Source of the DNA: Ehretia macrophylla
Lineage: Eukaryota; Streptophyta; Magnoliopsida; Boraginales; Ehretiaceae
Assembly: GCA_037974665.1 (NCBI GenBank)
Contig: CM075781.1
Location: 34,635,235-34,699,234, forward strand
DNA: 64,000 nucleotides
Reading direction: 5' to 3'
The translations under genes and the position numbers were made by a program. Position 1 is the first letter of the stretch. Each line of letters begins with the position of its first letter. The notes below the pieces were generated by a model, which saw only the letters and a list, made by a program, of their open reading frames with translations, ran no database searches and was not told where the DNA came from. This document shows, in pieces, positions 1 through 11,418 of the stretch.

Positions 1-1149
1 ATATCATGTGACGAGAGAAAGTGTCACTAATCGGGGAAAAGAAGCATGCAACAGAGCGAGCTCATCGTCCCAGACTCCGAAAGAGGTGTGAAAGCTCGTG
101 TGGTCGATCAAGGCCCTCCCAAAGTTGAAGTTCTTCTTGTGAAAAGTGTGTTAAAACTGTCTCCCGACTCAAGAGAACCGGTTTCAAAGAAGGGCAACTG
201 TGTCTCTTATTTGTCCGCTGTATGAACAAGAAAGTGAGTCTGTCGAACACATCTTCCTTTTTTGTCCTTGGGTGAAGAGATTTTGGTATATTTCCCCTCT
301 GCAGTGTGCTTTTGATCCAGTCGCCGTGATGTGTTTTAGTGAGTGGTTTCTTGGCTTTTCTAAGAGATGCTACGAAACGGGTTACAACGAGGAGGAAGCA
401 ACGACTAAAATTGCAATATGCTGTTGGCAAATTTGGAAGGAAAGGAATGATGGTGTCATTAATGGCATAAGTATAGACATTCAAAGGGCAGTTGTGAGGG
501 TTCAGTGTATGATATCTGAGTGGTACTACGAAAGAAATTTGAGACATAGGAGGTTGGATAATAGACAATATGAAGGAGCCCAAAATAGGGTGGCAGCACA
601 ATGGGTTCCCCTAGAGGTGGGAACTGTCAAAGTTAATGTAGACGCATCTTTCGAAGAAAATGGGATTGCTGCTTATGCATTTATTGGGCGAGAACGAAGT
701 GAGGAGTTGATTTTCAGGCAGACAGGACCTTTTAGATGTTTCTCAGCGGCGGAAGCGGAAGCCTTTACTATTAGATGTGCGTGTCAGTACGTGGGACAGG
801 TGCAACAGTCTAGCATCATAATCGAAAGTGATGCTCAGGATGTTCTCAAAGCAATCAGTTCTCCGAAGTACGCTCTCAGATGGAGAGCAAACGTCATAGT
901 GGAGGATATCAAAAAGATTGTGGCAGGTAACCCAAAGGTGAGGTTCCAATGCATAAGGAGAACGGCCAACCAACCTTACGATTGGATAGCAAAGAGTCGA
1001 CGCAGAGAAGAGCTGCCAGTTAATTGGGTGTCATGCAACCCACCTAAGTTGATATTTCTATTGATGAAGGATGGAGATCCCACAGGGATCGAGTGATGGA
1101 AGTTGTATTTTTTGTTCTTTCTTTCCACCTTTTGACCAAAAAAAAAAAA
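1..1149 (+). mobile_element. 3' end of a LINE (L1-type) retrotransposon
   Basis: The + strand reads through the C-terminal end of a plant LINE polyprotein. Around 100-300 there is a zinc-binding zf-RVT segment (LPKLKFFL, then CPLYEQESESVEHIFLFCPW), and at about 625-1000 a plant RNase H-like domain (VNVDASF, AEAEAF, IIESDAQ). The coding frame is open from about 200 to a stop at 1096; upstream of 200 the same frame has two stop codons (after KFFL and after KVC), so the copy is broken. A 12-base A run at 1138-1149, about 40 bases after the stop, fits the 3' tail of target-primed insertion. The 5' part lies outside the window. The domain order zf-RVT then RVT_3-type RNase H is typical of plant L1-clade LINEs. 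A host gene with only these domains is unlikely given the A tail. Confidence 0.85.
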
Positions 1150-1716
1150 GCTATAAGCTCTTCTAGTGAAAATTATCGACCAAACTGTGAATAACGAATA
1201 ATTTTATTCCTACAGTCAAATCTAGGGAAGCTAAATTTTTTACATCTTGTTTGTTAAGTGACCATCTCAATTAAAAGTTTAGACCGTCAGAGAGGGGTTT
1301 ATTATATTATTTAGAGTAAAATACATCATATTCCCATATGTTTTATCAAAGTTGCACAACAAACTCCGTATTTTTAAAAGTGGCGTGAAACCCCCTGTAT
1401 TATCCATAATTTTGCACCATATATACCCGATCTGTCTAATTTTCTGTCAAAGTTAACAGTGAGTGACATACAATTGCTTATAATATAACTAAGAATCGCA
1501 CAAAATCTCAACACACATTTAAATTGACCAAATTACCCTTACATTGTTTCTCATTGTTCATCTTTATTTATCATTTTTTTCTTTTTTTGGTTTTTCACCC
1601 TTCTTCTTCCTGACCTAACACATACCACCACCACTACGTCTCTCTACCATAAATTATTTTATAAACTCACCATTAATAATCTTCTGTTGGTTTATCCAAT
1701 TTGAGGACTTAATGAT
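1150..1716. repeat. Gene-free stretch with one Mutator-MITE-like arm
   Basis: No coding signal. About 1314-1445 resembles one arm of the foldback MITEs found elsewhere in the window (start GAGTAAAATAC, then 'ccccctgtattat', phrases seen near 10680 and 28330). I find no inverted partner nearby, so it is probably a truncated element. Confidence 0.4.
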
Positions 1717-2363
1717 TGTAATATCCCTAAATTTTGGTTGGGGTCAATTTAAAATATTAAAATATTATGAGGGTCATTTTATAATTATGACTTTTTCTAC
1801 ATAAAATATCTACCTATAAAGGATCTTTTCTTGGCTCATTTTTCTTTGTGCTCCAACCATGAGATAGAGAGAGAATAAGAAAAAAAAAAAAAAGAAAGAA
1901 AGAAAGGAAGGAAGATCAGATCAGAAAAAGAATAGAGAAAGGGAGATAGAAAGCTCAAATAAGAAAAGAAAGAGATTTCAGGACACAAAGAAATAAACTT
2001 TCTTTCGCGAACATGCTAAGCTTCACCCCTGTAACTATTAATTCAGCCAAACTTTATTTTGAGTTAACTTCCAGTGCATATATATGCATATATATGAACA
2101 AGTGGTATAATAAACCCAACTACTCTGGATTCTAATTGAAGAATTGTGGAAAAAAGGATGAACTTGGAGTATGAATTTGGTGAAGTTTTAATTTATGAAG
2201 CTTTGATAACCAAAGAATAAGATTATGAAATGGGTATGATGAATTGGTGATAGTGTGAGTTAGCCATATGTGTGTATTGTATATGTAGTGCGTGTAAACC
2301 TGTATGTATTGTGTTGGTGAAGTAGGTGATGAAGAAAGTGTGGTTTGTGTGTTGATGTGTGAT

Positions 2364-3837
2364 CAATGGCGGAGCCAGGCACCGGGAGTCAGTGTAGGCA
2401 CCCGGTGTCTAGCTCCACCTATAACAGTAATATAATCCGTAATAAAAGGTTAAGATACTTATCTTTTGGGAAAATCATGATGACGGGGCTGACAAGGTCC
2501 CTTTTGCAAGTAGTATCTCCGTACTTTATCTCGATCATTCGTATTGTAAGACGAAATTTTCAGGCGTAATCCAGGATCCGTTGATAAATCTTCTAAATTG
2601 ATCTCAATTCGAGGTTGCTTCGAACATTGTTGTGCATCATCTTTACTTCTCACTTCATTAGATTCAGAAATAGCTTCTTTCTCACAAATTGCATTTTTTC
2701 TTAGAAATTTATCCATCAAAATCTAGAACTTAGCTTTCTAGAAATAACCTACACATAAGAAGTAGAGTAAAAATTTATCAATCAATATCTAGAACTTTGC
2801 GGAGAGGGATGGTTATATTTTTTACTTGTAGCCACTTGAACTATTCCCACTGGATAATTCTGGATGGTAAACTTTAAAACTTTCTTGAATGGAAAATATT
2901 CATACATTATTGGACTTAATGTGTTGGTTTAAGGTCACATCTACAAAACTTCCATTTTCTAACAAGTAAAGTAGAGCTACCTAACTTCAGAAGGAGAACA
3001 ATAATTAACAAGTCACATCACAAAGAAAAAATCCCATCCAATGTCCAAATTGCTGGTTCACTGCTTGCATATCTACCAAGTAGATATATTGAAAAAAAAA
3101 ATACATAATCACCATATTAATATAGCTTTAGAACAACAAAAATTCAGCCAACAATAAAGGCTCTATCTTTTATGCCTAAGAACTCGGAGGGTCTTCGTTT
3201 TCCTCAATTAAGCAGCTCAATCTGCAATTAATTGTTTAGAACCATAGACCAAATTCTTTCCCTTTTCAATAAACCAAATTTCAACAAATTGAAATCAAAC
3301 CCACAAAATACTTAAAAAAATAAGAAATTATCCCATTCTACACAAACATGAATTAATTGTTGTTACTCCCCGATTACTTATATCGTTATTAATTTTAAGC
3401 ATCACTATATATATATAATCAAAAACATTAAAACATTATTTGCTCAGTTGCTGATAGAAAAAAAGTATAATTAAAAAAAAAATAAAAGATCGTAAATGGA
3501 GTTAAGAGAAATAAAAAAACATAAAAAATACCTTAATGAAGAAACAAAAATCATCCATTGGCCATGATCTTTCTGGTTGTTCAAAAAAGCATTTGGATGT
3601 ATATATGATTAGGTAAAAGTTGTGCAGCTTTTTTTTTTCCCTCTTTGTTGCTTCGAGACACAAACTAAGCCAAAGATGAAAGAAAGATAAAAAGCAACCA
3701 AAGACAAAGAAAGTGCAGCCAGCTATTTTTTTTTTTTTTTTTTAAAAAACAGTGAAATTACTAAAATACCCCTGACTTTAAAAATAATTTCAGTGTAGGC
3801 ATGAGCATACACTCATGCCTACCTCCCTCCGCCACTG
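2364..3837 (-). mobile_element. Non-autonomous hAT DNA transposon
   Basis: Terminal inverted repeats are CAATGGCGGAG at the left and CTCCGCCACTG at the right. They are flanked by a perfect 8-bp target duplication TGTGTGAT at 2356-2363 and 3838-3845, which is diagnostic of hAT elements. The 1474-bp element keeps only an N-terminal transposase scrap on the - strand (2459-2719). It is inserted in the TG-rich part of the presumed solo LTR, so it is younger than that LTR. Confidence 0.88.
2459..2719 (-). pseudogene. hAT transposase N-terminal fragment (TTF-type zinc finger)
   Basis: The 86-residue reading frame starts MDKFLRKN and contains DLSTDPGLRLKI, then NDRDKVRRYYLQKGPCQPR and HHDFPKR. This phrase order is typical of the N-terminus of plant TTF-type zinc-finger (ZMYM1-like) proteins encoded by hAT elements: a linker ending in DPG, then the GPCQPR-HxFP start of the zinc finger. 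The rest of the finger, the DUF4371/RNase H-like core and the C-terminal dimerisation domain are missing. What remains would not be active. It explains the origin of the surrounding non-autonomous element. Confidence 0.7.
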
Positions 3838-4971
3838 TGTGTGATGACCGTGTGTGTGTTGTGAATGCCGTGTGTGTGTTTGTTTGCATAAGGTGTGTGT
3901 GTAGTTAATAATTGTGTTTAGTGTTTATGGATTTGGTGTGAGTGATATATATATATATATATAAGATTGTGAAAGAAAAGAAGTCATGAATAGAGGAAAG
4001 AGAACATGGTGGGAAAAAGAAGGAAAGTTGAAAAGGAAGGAAAACAATATAAGAATAAGGAAGGGTAAGGTCCTGTCATGGCTTATTATATATAGGTAAT
4101 GAGATTGGAGTAGTATAGTTGGAGAAGAGTCAACTTATATGTAGTAGCTAACTAAGTCTGAGATAATATTTTTGGCTTTGTATACAACAATTGAATGACT
4201 AATAATTGTATATTATGTGCTCGTTCTTTATCTTGACATGTCAAATTAAACTTATTATGTTGCAGTATCAAGTTAGCCTGAAATTATAAATTAGGAGAAA
4301 TTATACCATTTATAAAGTCGCATGGAGTTGAGTTGGATATATACCACTAGTACACCATTCATTTTTCCTCCATAATTATTTGTTCTCGTATTATTCGTTT
4401 CTGTCTATATTTCGATAAATCTTGGTTATTCCAGTTTACATTGTACTCCTATTTCGATCTCTTGATATGTTCGGTAAGCTCATGTTGCCTTGTATGTATC
4501 TCGATATTCGGTTGGTCATGATCTTGAGTTTGTGTATAAATATTATGGTATTTTGTCATATTATTTTTATTCTTACATTATTCTACGAGTGAACCTTAGA
4601 GTTGTGACACCTATCTGGCAGGTGAGATTGCCATATATATATGCGTGATCTTTATCATGTGCCCGTAGGTAGGAGATGATTTACCGTACAGAGGTATGGG
4701 GCTGCAGGTGGCTATCTTGTGCCATCATCGGTGGGAGATGATTCACCATGAGAGGATGAGGCAAATACAAGCCTTCTTGAAATAATGATATGGTGTGGGG
4801 TATGCCTGTATATACGTTTTATCATAGTTGTAGGTGATATTCCTGTCTTGTTTTGTCTTGATATGATTATGAGATATATGTATATACAAGATATACGGGC
4901 TAATTACTATTCTTGGTATGGTATGTCATGGTAAATCCGATCTAGTTACGTTGACCTTAGGCTCCGTTTGT

Positions 4972-5395
4972 TTGCTGTAAAATAACTTGCACTAAAAATA
5001 TTTTTCTAGAAAATAGAATATATTCCTGGAAAATAAAATATTTTTTGGTGTTTGGACTCCATTTGTTTGCCGTAAAATAACTTGCTTATGGAAAATATTT
5101 TCAGAGAAAAATATTTTCCTAGAAAATAGAATATTTTCTAGTACTTGGAAAATGTAAAATGTTTTCATCTCCTTCCCAAATTTTGTATTAGCCGTAATAT
5201 TTGACCGAAAAATATTTTTTAATTGACCAATTTTTCGGTGTTTGTGTTAGCAAACACCGAAAAATTGAGAAAATGTAGCCACCATTTTTTACTGGAAAAT
5301 ATTTTCCAATTGACCAATTTTTCAGTGTTACCAAACATCGAAAAATTGAGAAAATATTTGCCGGGAAAATATTTTACGGCAAACAACCCTCGAAG
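4972..5395. repeat. Foldback MITE
   Basis: The left arm begins GCTCCGTTTGTTTGCTGTAA and the right arm ends TTTTACGGCAAACAA..., its inverted complement. Inside, a second inverted pair surrounds 'caatttttcggtgtttg' at about 5220-5360, and the left arm is partly repeated at about 5060. I could not define a convincing target duplication. There is no coding content. Confidence 0.6.
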
Positions 5396-6206
5396 TTTGA
5401 TAGATACTCTCCACACGTGACACGAGATAGCCCAAAAGGGACCTCGCTCCATCTAATGAGAGGGATAAGAGGATTGACTAAATTAACTCATTTTTTATTG
5501 ACGAATAATTGATGGAATTACAAATGGAATTGGTGTTATGAGTTTCTTTGTAGGAGAAGTTATCAAATATGTAGGGGGCGGATGTATCTCTTCGTATCTT
5601 TTACTTAAAAAGATTATCAGCTGACAAACTGGACAACATGGAAGAGATACAAAAAAAATGCCGACGATGGGATGGGGAGCATTAGTGTGTCTCGTATTAT
5701 TGCCTTGTTATACCTCGTTTTGTTCCTTTGATTTATGACTTGTTTTGTCCTACTTTAATCTTGTGATTCACAAGTTAATTCAATTCTAATATTGATTCCA
5801 TAATATTATTATTTTTGGACTACCCTTGAGCCTTATTCTTGGTGTTCTCCTTATTTACTGAGTATTGTTTTGCTCATTCTTTTATTTTATTACATTTGTG
5901 CAGAGCTGGGGTTAGGGCTATATGAGTTTAGAAGTCACTATATGAAATTAGTTTTCGCAATCATATGGTAATATGAGAACATTACTATTTAGGTGAATTT
6001 TATTTGAAGCGTTGTCTTCTTGTAATGGATATTCAGAAGTATTATTTGATTAAATTAAGAGTTTTAGCCGCTCTGAGAAATAATTTTGTAGAATTTTATT
6101 TCCTGTATTGTGTTATTAGAGCCTTGCACACTTAGGAAGAGAAATCTTCATAAGCACAGAGTATCACGTCCCCGAATTTGGTCCTACCAAATTTGGTGGC
6201 ATGACA

Positions 6207-6990
6207 TTGATTACATCTTTTAAGTCGGCACTGCTGCATGCAATGTGTGTTTAATTTTCAGTTTTGTCTTTTGATCCTTCGTTTGTATATTATATATGTT
6301 TTATCTTCTATTCCAACTAATTTGTTGCAGGTGATGTGTAATTGGTTCAATAAGTGTCTTATACTCTTCTTTTCCTTCTTCTGGGTTTGTATGATATTGT
6401 CAATCATAATAAATTACGAACTATTATTTGTACAGATGGATCTCGAGATTTTCCTATCTATAGCCATGGGTGTATATTATAATGCAATGATTCTTTGTAT
6501 TGAAAAAATTGAGCCCTCATTCACATGGTTTTATATATGAAAAAGTCTAAACTTTTCCAAAATCAAATTTTCAATGTGATGAAGAATCGTTGCTTTTCCA
6601 CTCTGTTCATATAGAAATCTAACCTTGTGATTGGATTTTAAACTAAACCCTGATTTAAAAAAAAAAAATTATTATTGTGTTTTAGTTACATGAATCTTTG
6701 TGCTATGAAATCCCCAACGTTGGTGACTGGTTGAGGTGGCAAGGCTGGTAGGAGGAAGTGACAAAGGTGGTTTGTGGCAGTGGAGTTGGCTAGAGGAATG
6801 ACGGAGATGGTGGGTGGTAGTCACTGTTATTGGCACATAAAAGCATAATATATATTTCGTGTACAAAAAATTTACAGAAAATATACAGAGCACACTTGTT
6901 AAGTGGCTTAAGTGCATGGTTGAATGTCGTGGGTTTGAATCTTTATAGAAGTAACTCTTTCTAATTTTGTCATTCACATATATGTGCGAC
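6207..6990. other. Gene-free stretch; possible SINE-like box at 6885-6945
   Basis: No protein-coding signal I would defend. At about 6900-6940, 'agtggcttaagtg' followed about 25 bases later by 'gggtttgaatc' resembles the A and B boxes of a tRNA-derived SINE. No tail or target duplication was found, so this is only a suggestion. Confidence 0.25.
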
Positions 6991-7420
6991 CAGAGCTACT
7001 TTGGGCAATCATCTAAATGAGGACCTTAATAATTAGGTTTTTTCTCAATAAAAAAACTTTAAATTTTTAACTAAAATAATCATTACAAATAAAAAAGACG
7101 CTAAAATTAGAATTACAAAATAACATAATATTACAAGTTAACAAAAAGATAGAGTTCCAACTAATCATTTAAAAAAAATTAAAAATTCTTTTAATTGGGG
7201 CCAATGGGACCTTAGAGTCCTAACCAATTTATTGATGAAAGCTTGCTCGTTTAATGAGCAGACCTTGGGACTCTAAAGTCCTCTTGGTCCCAATTAAAGG
7301 ACACTAATTTAAGATAAACCTTTATCTTAAAAAAAAAAAAAAAATTCTTTAAATTGAGGCCCCTGAGCTAAGGAGGCCTTGGGCACAGGCCCCCTTAGTC
7401 CAGGGCTTGGGCCGGCCCTG
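6991..7420. mobile_element. Small hAT-type element
   Basis: The right end GGGCTTGGGCCGGCCCTG is a well-known style of plant hAT terminus. The left end CAGAGCTACTTTGGGC is a diverged counterpart. Flanks TGTGCGAC (6983-6990) and TGTGTGAC (7421-7428) match at 7 of 8 bases, as an aged 8-bp duplication. An inner inverted repeat at about 7170-7310 (arms 'ggaccttagagtcc' and 'ggactctaaagtcc') may be a nested foldback element. Confidence 0.72.
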
Positions 7421-7429
7421 TGTGTGACG

Positions 7430-8130
7430 TGGCACTATGCCAATGGACTTAAAATCTACATTTTTGAATGGGTTCTTAGAAGAAGAAATTTATCTCCAAC
7501 AACCTACGAGATATATTCACAAAGGGCAAGAAGACAAAATGTTAAAATTGAGAAAGACATTGTATGGATTAAAACAAACACCGAGGGTATAGAATAATAA
7601 AATTGACAAATACTTTAATGAACACAATTTCATCAAATGCCCTTATGAACGTGTTATATATGTAAAGATGAAAAGATCACAACAGTGACATTTTGCTTGT
7701 ATGCTTATATATGGATGATTTGATTTTTACAGGTAATAATCCAAGCTTGATTGATATTCTTGTATGTATCATGTATTTGCAAGTTGTTGATATTCTGACT
7801 AAACCCGTCAAAGCCAAACTATTTTCCATATTGATGACCATGCTTGGAGTGACCAATTAAGTTTAAGAGGGGGTGTTAAATGTTAAACTTGATTTAATGA
7901 AGAAGAACTTAGACACTGATACATTCATTGTACCTACATGATGAGAGAATGTATCACGTATTTGAATTGTGTCTTTTGGGTAATTCATGTATGCAGTATG
8001 AAAAGTCATGTATCTATTGATTATATGATACATGTATTAGATGTAGATTCAAGTCTTGTAATATCTATGAATAGTTATGTAATCTACTCTATTGAAGTAA
8101 CATAGCATTTGGAAGCAATTCATGTATAGA
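7430..8130 (+). mobile_element. Copia LTR retrotransposon fragment (fossil)
   Basis: It contains part of a Copia reverse transcriptase (KTLYGLKQTPR type motif and a DD-containing strand), then the end of the RNase H region (DILTKP). A purine tract ttaagaggggg follows at about 7863, and then a probable 3' LTR start. It is broken, with several breaks and a large internal loss. Right LTR edge is not certain. Flanked on the left by the hAT element ending at 7420. Confidence 0.72.
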
Positions 8131-8529
8131 ATTCATTTAATTTATAAATAAATTTCATAAGAAATTCATTTACAAATTAATTCTCTTGTTTAGAAATATA
8201 AAATAATATTAAGTTAATTATGTTATTTGTAAATTCAAATTGTGTTTGAAACACATATGAAATTAGAATTAATAGTTATATTTTACTTAAATACTCATTC
8301 TTCTAATCAATTAAAATACGACTATCATATAAGTACTATCTTATCAATCCATTACCTTGGTACTATCATAAGAATTCAAAAGAAAAAGAAAAAGAAATAT
8401 TTTCAAAAAAGTTAAACATTAAATAATCATAATAATTTTAAGTTCAACCAGGCTTGGCTTATTTTTGATTAATGAAATGAATATATCATGTTCGTGATCA
8501 TCATGACTCCCTAAACAATTATATTAAAT

Positions 8530-8775
8530 ATAAATAAGTAATTAATTAGGTCTATATAATGTATAAAATATAAACAAGTAATTAATTAATTAGGGATTAT
8601 GTATATGGAGTCATGATTCTACATACAGGCTTGGTTTATGTAGAATCATGACTCTACGTACTGCTTTTATTTAATTATTTATTAATTAACTCTATAATGT
8701 ATCAAATATAAACAAGTAATTAATTAAGTATCATGTATATGGAGTCATGATTCTACATACAAGCTTGACTTCATT
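8530..8775. repeat. Short tandem duplication containing inverted repeats
   Basis: The phrase 'aaatataaacaagtaattaatta...tatggagtcatgattctacata' occurs at about 8565-8630 and again at about 8705-8765. Between them the complement 'tatgtagaatcatgactctacg' occurs at about 8637-8660, so the first copy can form a hairpin. AT-rich, non-coding. Confidence 0.6.
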
Positions 8776-9391
8776 TTCATTTTTTTTGGCTTCTTTCCAG
8801 ATGATTATTTCTAATTTCAGGGCGTAATTTGGAACAAGATTATACATACAACTTAATCAGGTAGGAAAAAAAAAGTTAATCAGGTAGGATACATATTACC
8901 CAAAAGAAAAATCGCGAATAAATTTGTAAACAAAAATCAAACGAATACCTGAAAGAGGAGTGAATAGAAGATGCTGGTTTTTTTTTTTTTTTTTTTTTTT
9001 TTGTCAAAGAGAGAAGGGTGGGGAAGACATTTTTTTTTTTTTTTTTGGGTTTTTGACTATTCTTAGAAAAGCCAATCATTTAAACCTGATAGTAGTTTTG
9101 TCCTTAAAAGATTAACAGCAGAATTAGAAAACGTAGATTTACAAACTCTACCTCTTGGACTCGAATTTGAGTAAGGCTTGTGAAAATATAAGAATTGTAA
9201 ATCTTGGATTTGTAATTTTTTAAAAATGTGCAACTAAACAAAAAAAAAAAAAATTAAATTTACAAATGAATTCCACAAAATTATATTCCAAACAGTTTTT
9301 TAAGAGTGAAAATTAAAAAGTATTATTTCTCCTCTTCACTTATCCTCTAAAATATTTTTTGTGTGAGTACATATTTTTTAAATTTCAACGA
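8776..9391. other. Gene-free stretch with T and A homopolymers
   Basis: Long T runs lie at about 8977-9002 and 9030-9046, and an A run at about 9240-9253. No gene or element boundary was recognised. Sequence from about 9392 onward is shared with other copies of the CRK upstream region. Confidence 0.5.
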
Positions 9392-10161
9392 ATACGTGGT
9401 ACTCCTGTCTTTTATCAATGCCATCAATAATATCTCCCAATTTTCAACAACTGCTAACATTCTTAATTCCACCACTGGAATGAGAAACGAAAAAGTTCTC
9501 CATTGACTTGCTTTAAGAGGTCTCCGGTCCCCCTCGCCATTATTTTCGTAGGGAGATTTTTCCATTGACTCGCTTTAAGAGGTCTCCGAGCCCCGCTCGT
9601 CATTATTTTCGTAGGGAGATTTTTCTCATCACAACTCTTTGAAATCTTCTAATATTTTGTATGCTTCGGCTGCTTTTAGTTTCAATAAGAAAGATTAGCT
9701 TTTTCATCCATAGCATAACTACACTGTCTTATAACAATTTAATGCGTCTCTGTAATTCAATGGAAGTGGTCACTGTATACTCCATTTTCTCTCCTATTTT
9801 TAGCGCCACCAGACTCGCCAAATCGCCCTTATAAGTAGCTTCCCAGTCCACCAACTCCAGTCATCCCCGGTGCATCCCATTTCTCCTATTTTCATGCCTA
9901 CTTTTCTGGACATAGCTGGTCGTCGGTGTTCACTAAAAGAAGAGATTACAGAACATTGGATTCATAGTCTTAGTTGTAAATTTGAGAGTCTACATTTTTT
10001 TATGGCATACTAGTTTATCTAACTATTCAATGGGACAGTCTTGGTTCTTACAAGGCCGAACATTCAGCACTCGCATTGTAGGTCCCGCATAAATATGGAG
10101 CACCCTCTCTCAATTTTCCCTCCTGTATATTATCATTAGCTTTTGTAATTACTCGATTAGA

Positions 10162-10347
10162 AATGTTAAATACCACCTTATTTTTATCACCAAAATATCA
10201 TTTCCTATATATATATATGCTTAGTTGGCATACAAAAATAAGAAAAAGAATTTAAAAAGTTTGTTATTTTAGATTGCCAACTAAACATTCATGTAGAAAG
10301 TGATATTTAAGTGATAAAAATAGAGTGATATATAAAAATGCTTATTC
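10162..10347. repeat. Mutator-type foldback MITE in the CRK upstream region
   Basis: Arms 'taccaccttatttttatcac' and 'gtgataaaaatagagtgat' are inverted, and the middle contains 'cttagttggcat...ttgccaactaa', as in the MITE at 15543-15724. The paralogous upstream region near 56300 reads 'actcgattttgttgaacc' with no insert. Here the same words are split as 'actcgatt' and 'tcaattttgttaaacc', so the empty site confirms an insertion. Confidence 0.75.
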
Positions 10348-10620
10348 TCAATTTTGTTAAACCATGTCGCCATGCACCAAATTTTTGGTGTTTCATCCAA
10401 CTTTGACCAAGAAAAAAGTTAAAATGAAAAAGACACAGTAAGCAGCAGTAATTCAAGACGGTATAAAACAGTCACATGAAATCTATACTCCAGTGACCAT
10501 CACAGTTTGGTCTTTGTAGTTTTCCACAACCCCTTCAATCTTCACAATTTATGACATCATGAAAGCAGGAAAAACTTGGAAACCACTTTTGACTACTGAA
10601 TTTTCTATACCTCAGAAGCC

Positions 10621-11131
10621 GAGTAAATTGCGTACCGCCCCCCTGTGTTTTGTCCGAAATACTCATTCACCTCCTGTGTTTTTAAAATAGGCTCATTACC
10701 CCCCTGTATTTTTTCGATTAAGCTGACGCACCCAAAATCGCTTATTCCGTTAGCAAACGTTACAAAATTAGTTAATTGATCGTTATACCCTTACATAAAG
10801 TTAAAATCGAAAAAACACAGGGGGGGTAATGAGCCTATTTTAAAAACACAGGGGGTGAATGAGTATTTCAAGAAAAACACAGGGGGGAGGCAAACAATTT
10901 ACTAAAAGGGTATTTTTGTCCAACAAAGAATTTATTTTAACCAAAAGTATAAAAAAATCGCATTTTAAGCGCGTGTGTTACAATTGCCGTTAAATTAGAC
11001 GGTTTTTCTAACGGAGGGGGACGGTCAGCTACATTCCGAAAATTACATGGGGGTAATGAGCCTATTTTAAAAACACAAGGGGTGAATGAGTATTTCGAGC
11101 AAAACACAAGGGGGCGGCAAGCAATTTACTC
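10621..11131. repeat. Mutator-type MITE with three arms, 290 bp upstream of the CRK start
   Basis: The ends GAGTAAATTGC and GCAATTTACTC are perfect inverted repeats. They are flanked by a perfect 10-bp direct repeat CTCAGAAGCC (10611-10620 and 11132-11141). Each arm carries phrases such as 'gtaatgagcctattttaaaa'. A third arm in right-end orientation lies at about 10815-10905, so this is a nested or partly duplicated element. The paralogue at about 56995 reads 'ctatacctgagaagccacagc' uninterrupted, an empty site. Confidence 0.9.
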
Positions 11132-11149
11132 CTCAGAAGCCACGGCAGT

Positions 11150-11395
11150 TTTTTTTTTCTTTCCATATTCTCCATCTCTTTCTCCTCATTAGTGCTTCTT
11201 GCGAGAGATCTGAAAGAAGTGAAAGATACTTCAAGAAACAAAAAAAGCAGGAAAGACTTGATCAAAATGATCACTTTTGACTTAATGAATTTTCTATACC
11301 TTAGAAGCCACGGCAATTGTTTGTTCTCTCTATATTCTCCATCACTTCTCCTCATTAGTTCTTCTTGCAAGAGATCTGAAAGAAGTTAAAGAACT
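11150..11395 (+). repeat. Duplicated 5' leader segment of the CRK gene
   Basis: The segment 'agaagccacggcag...ctccatc...ctcctcattagt...cttcttgc...agatctgaaagaagt' occurs at about 11135-11225 and again at about 11308-11388, just before the start codon. The same doublet is present in the third upstream copy at about 57000-57205, so the duplication predates the gene duplication. Confidence 0.7.
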
Positions 11396-11418
11396 TCAGA
11401 AAAAGCCATTCTCCAACC

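Larger units (their letters stand above)
1717..6206 (+). mobile_element. Probable Gypsy-type solo LTR, interrupted by two other elements
   Basis: The left edge TGTAATATCCCTAAATTTTG resembles the usual start of plant Gypsy LTRs. The right edge is a '...cacgtccccgaatttgg...GGCATGACA' ending. The flanks are atgat (1712-1716) and ttgat (6207-6211), four of five matching as a target duplication. Without the hAT insertion (2364-3837) and the foldback MITE (about 4972-5395) it is about 2.6 kb, close to the 2.3-2.9 kb Gypsy LTRs at 34386-51227. It has GA-rich and TG-rich tracts like those LTRs and no coding capacity. This is inferred from ends and size; old, degraded sequence. Confidence 0.45.
9392..11418 (+). 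promoter_or_regulatory. Upstream and 5' untranslated region of the first CRK copy
   Basis: This stretch has recognisable copies at 31675-32420 and 55360-57240, and here it leads directly into the CRK start at 11419, so it is taken as the promoter and 5' leader. It contains a tandem duplication of about 68 bp at about 9495-9620 (each unit has 'cattattttcgtagggagatttttc'), also present in the 31675 copy. Two MITEs at 10162-10347 and 10621-11131 are private to this copy. A specific TATA box or transcription start could not be fixed. Confidence 0.5.

Noticed and set aside
62-601. 179-residue open frame on the - strand
   Set aside because: It is antisense to the LINE polyprotein, which has recognisable domains on the + strand.
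5219-5452. Overlapping open frames on both strands
   Set aside because: They run through the arms of a foldback MITE; the repeated residues mirror the inverted repeat.
6672-6977. His/Ser-rich open frame on the - strand
   Set aside because: No family resemblance and low-complexity composition.
8876-9079. Lysine-rich open frame on the - strand
   Set aside because: It is made by long T homopolymers on the + strand.
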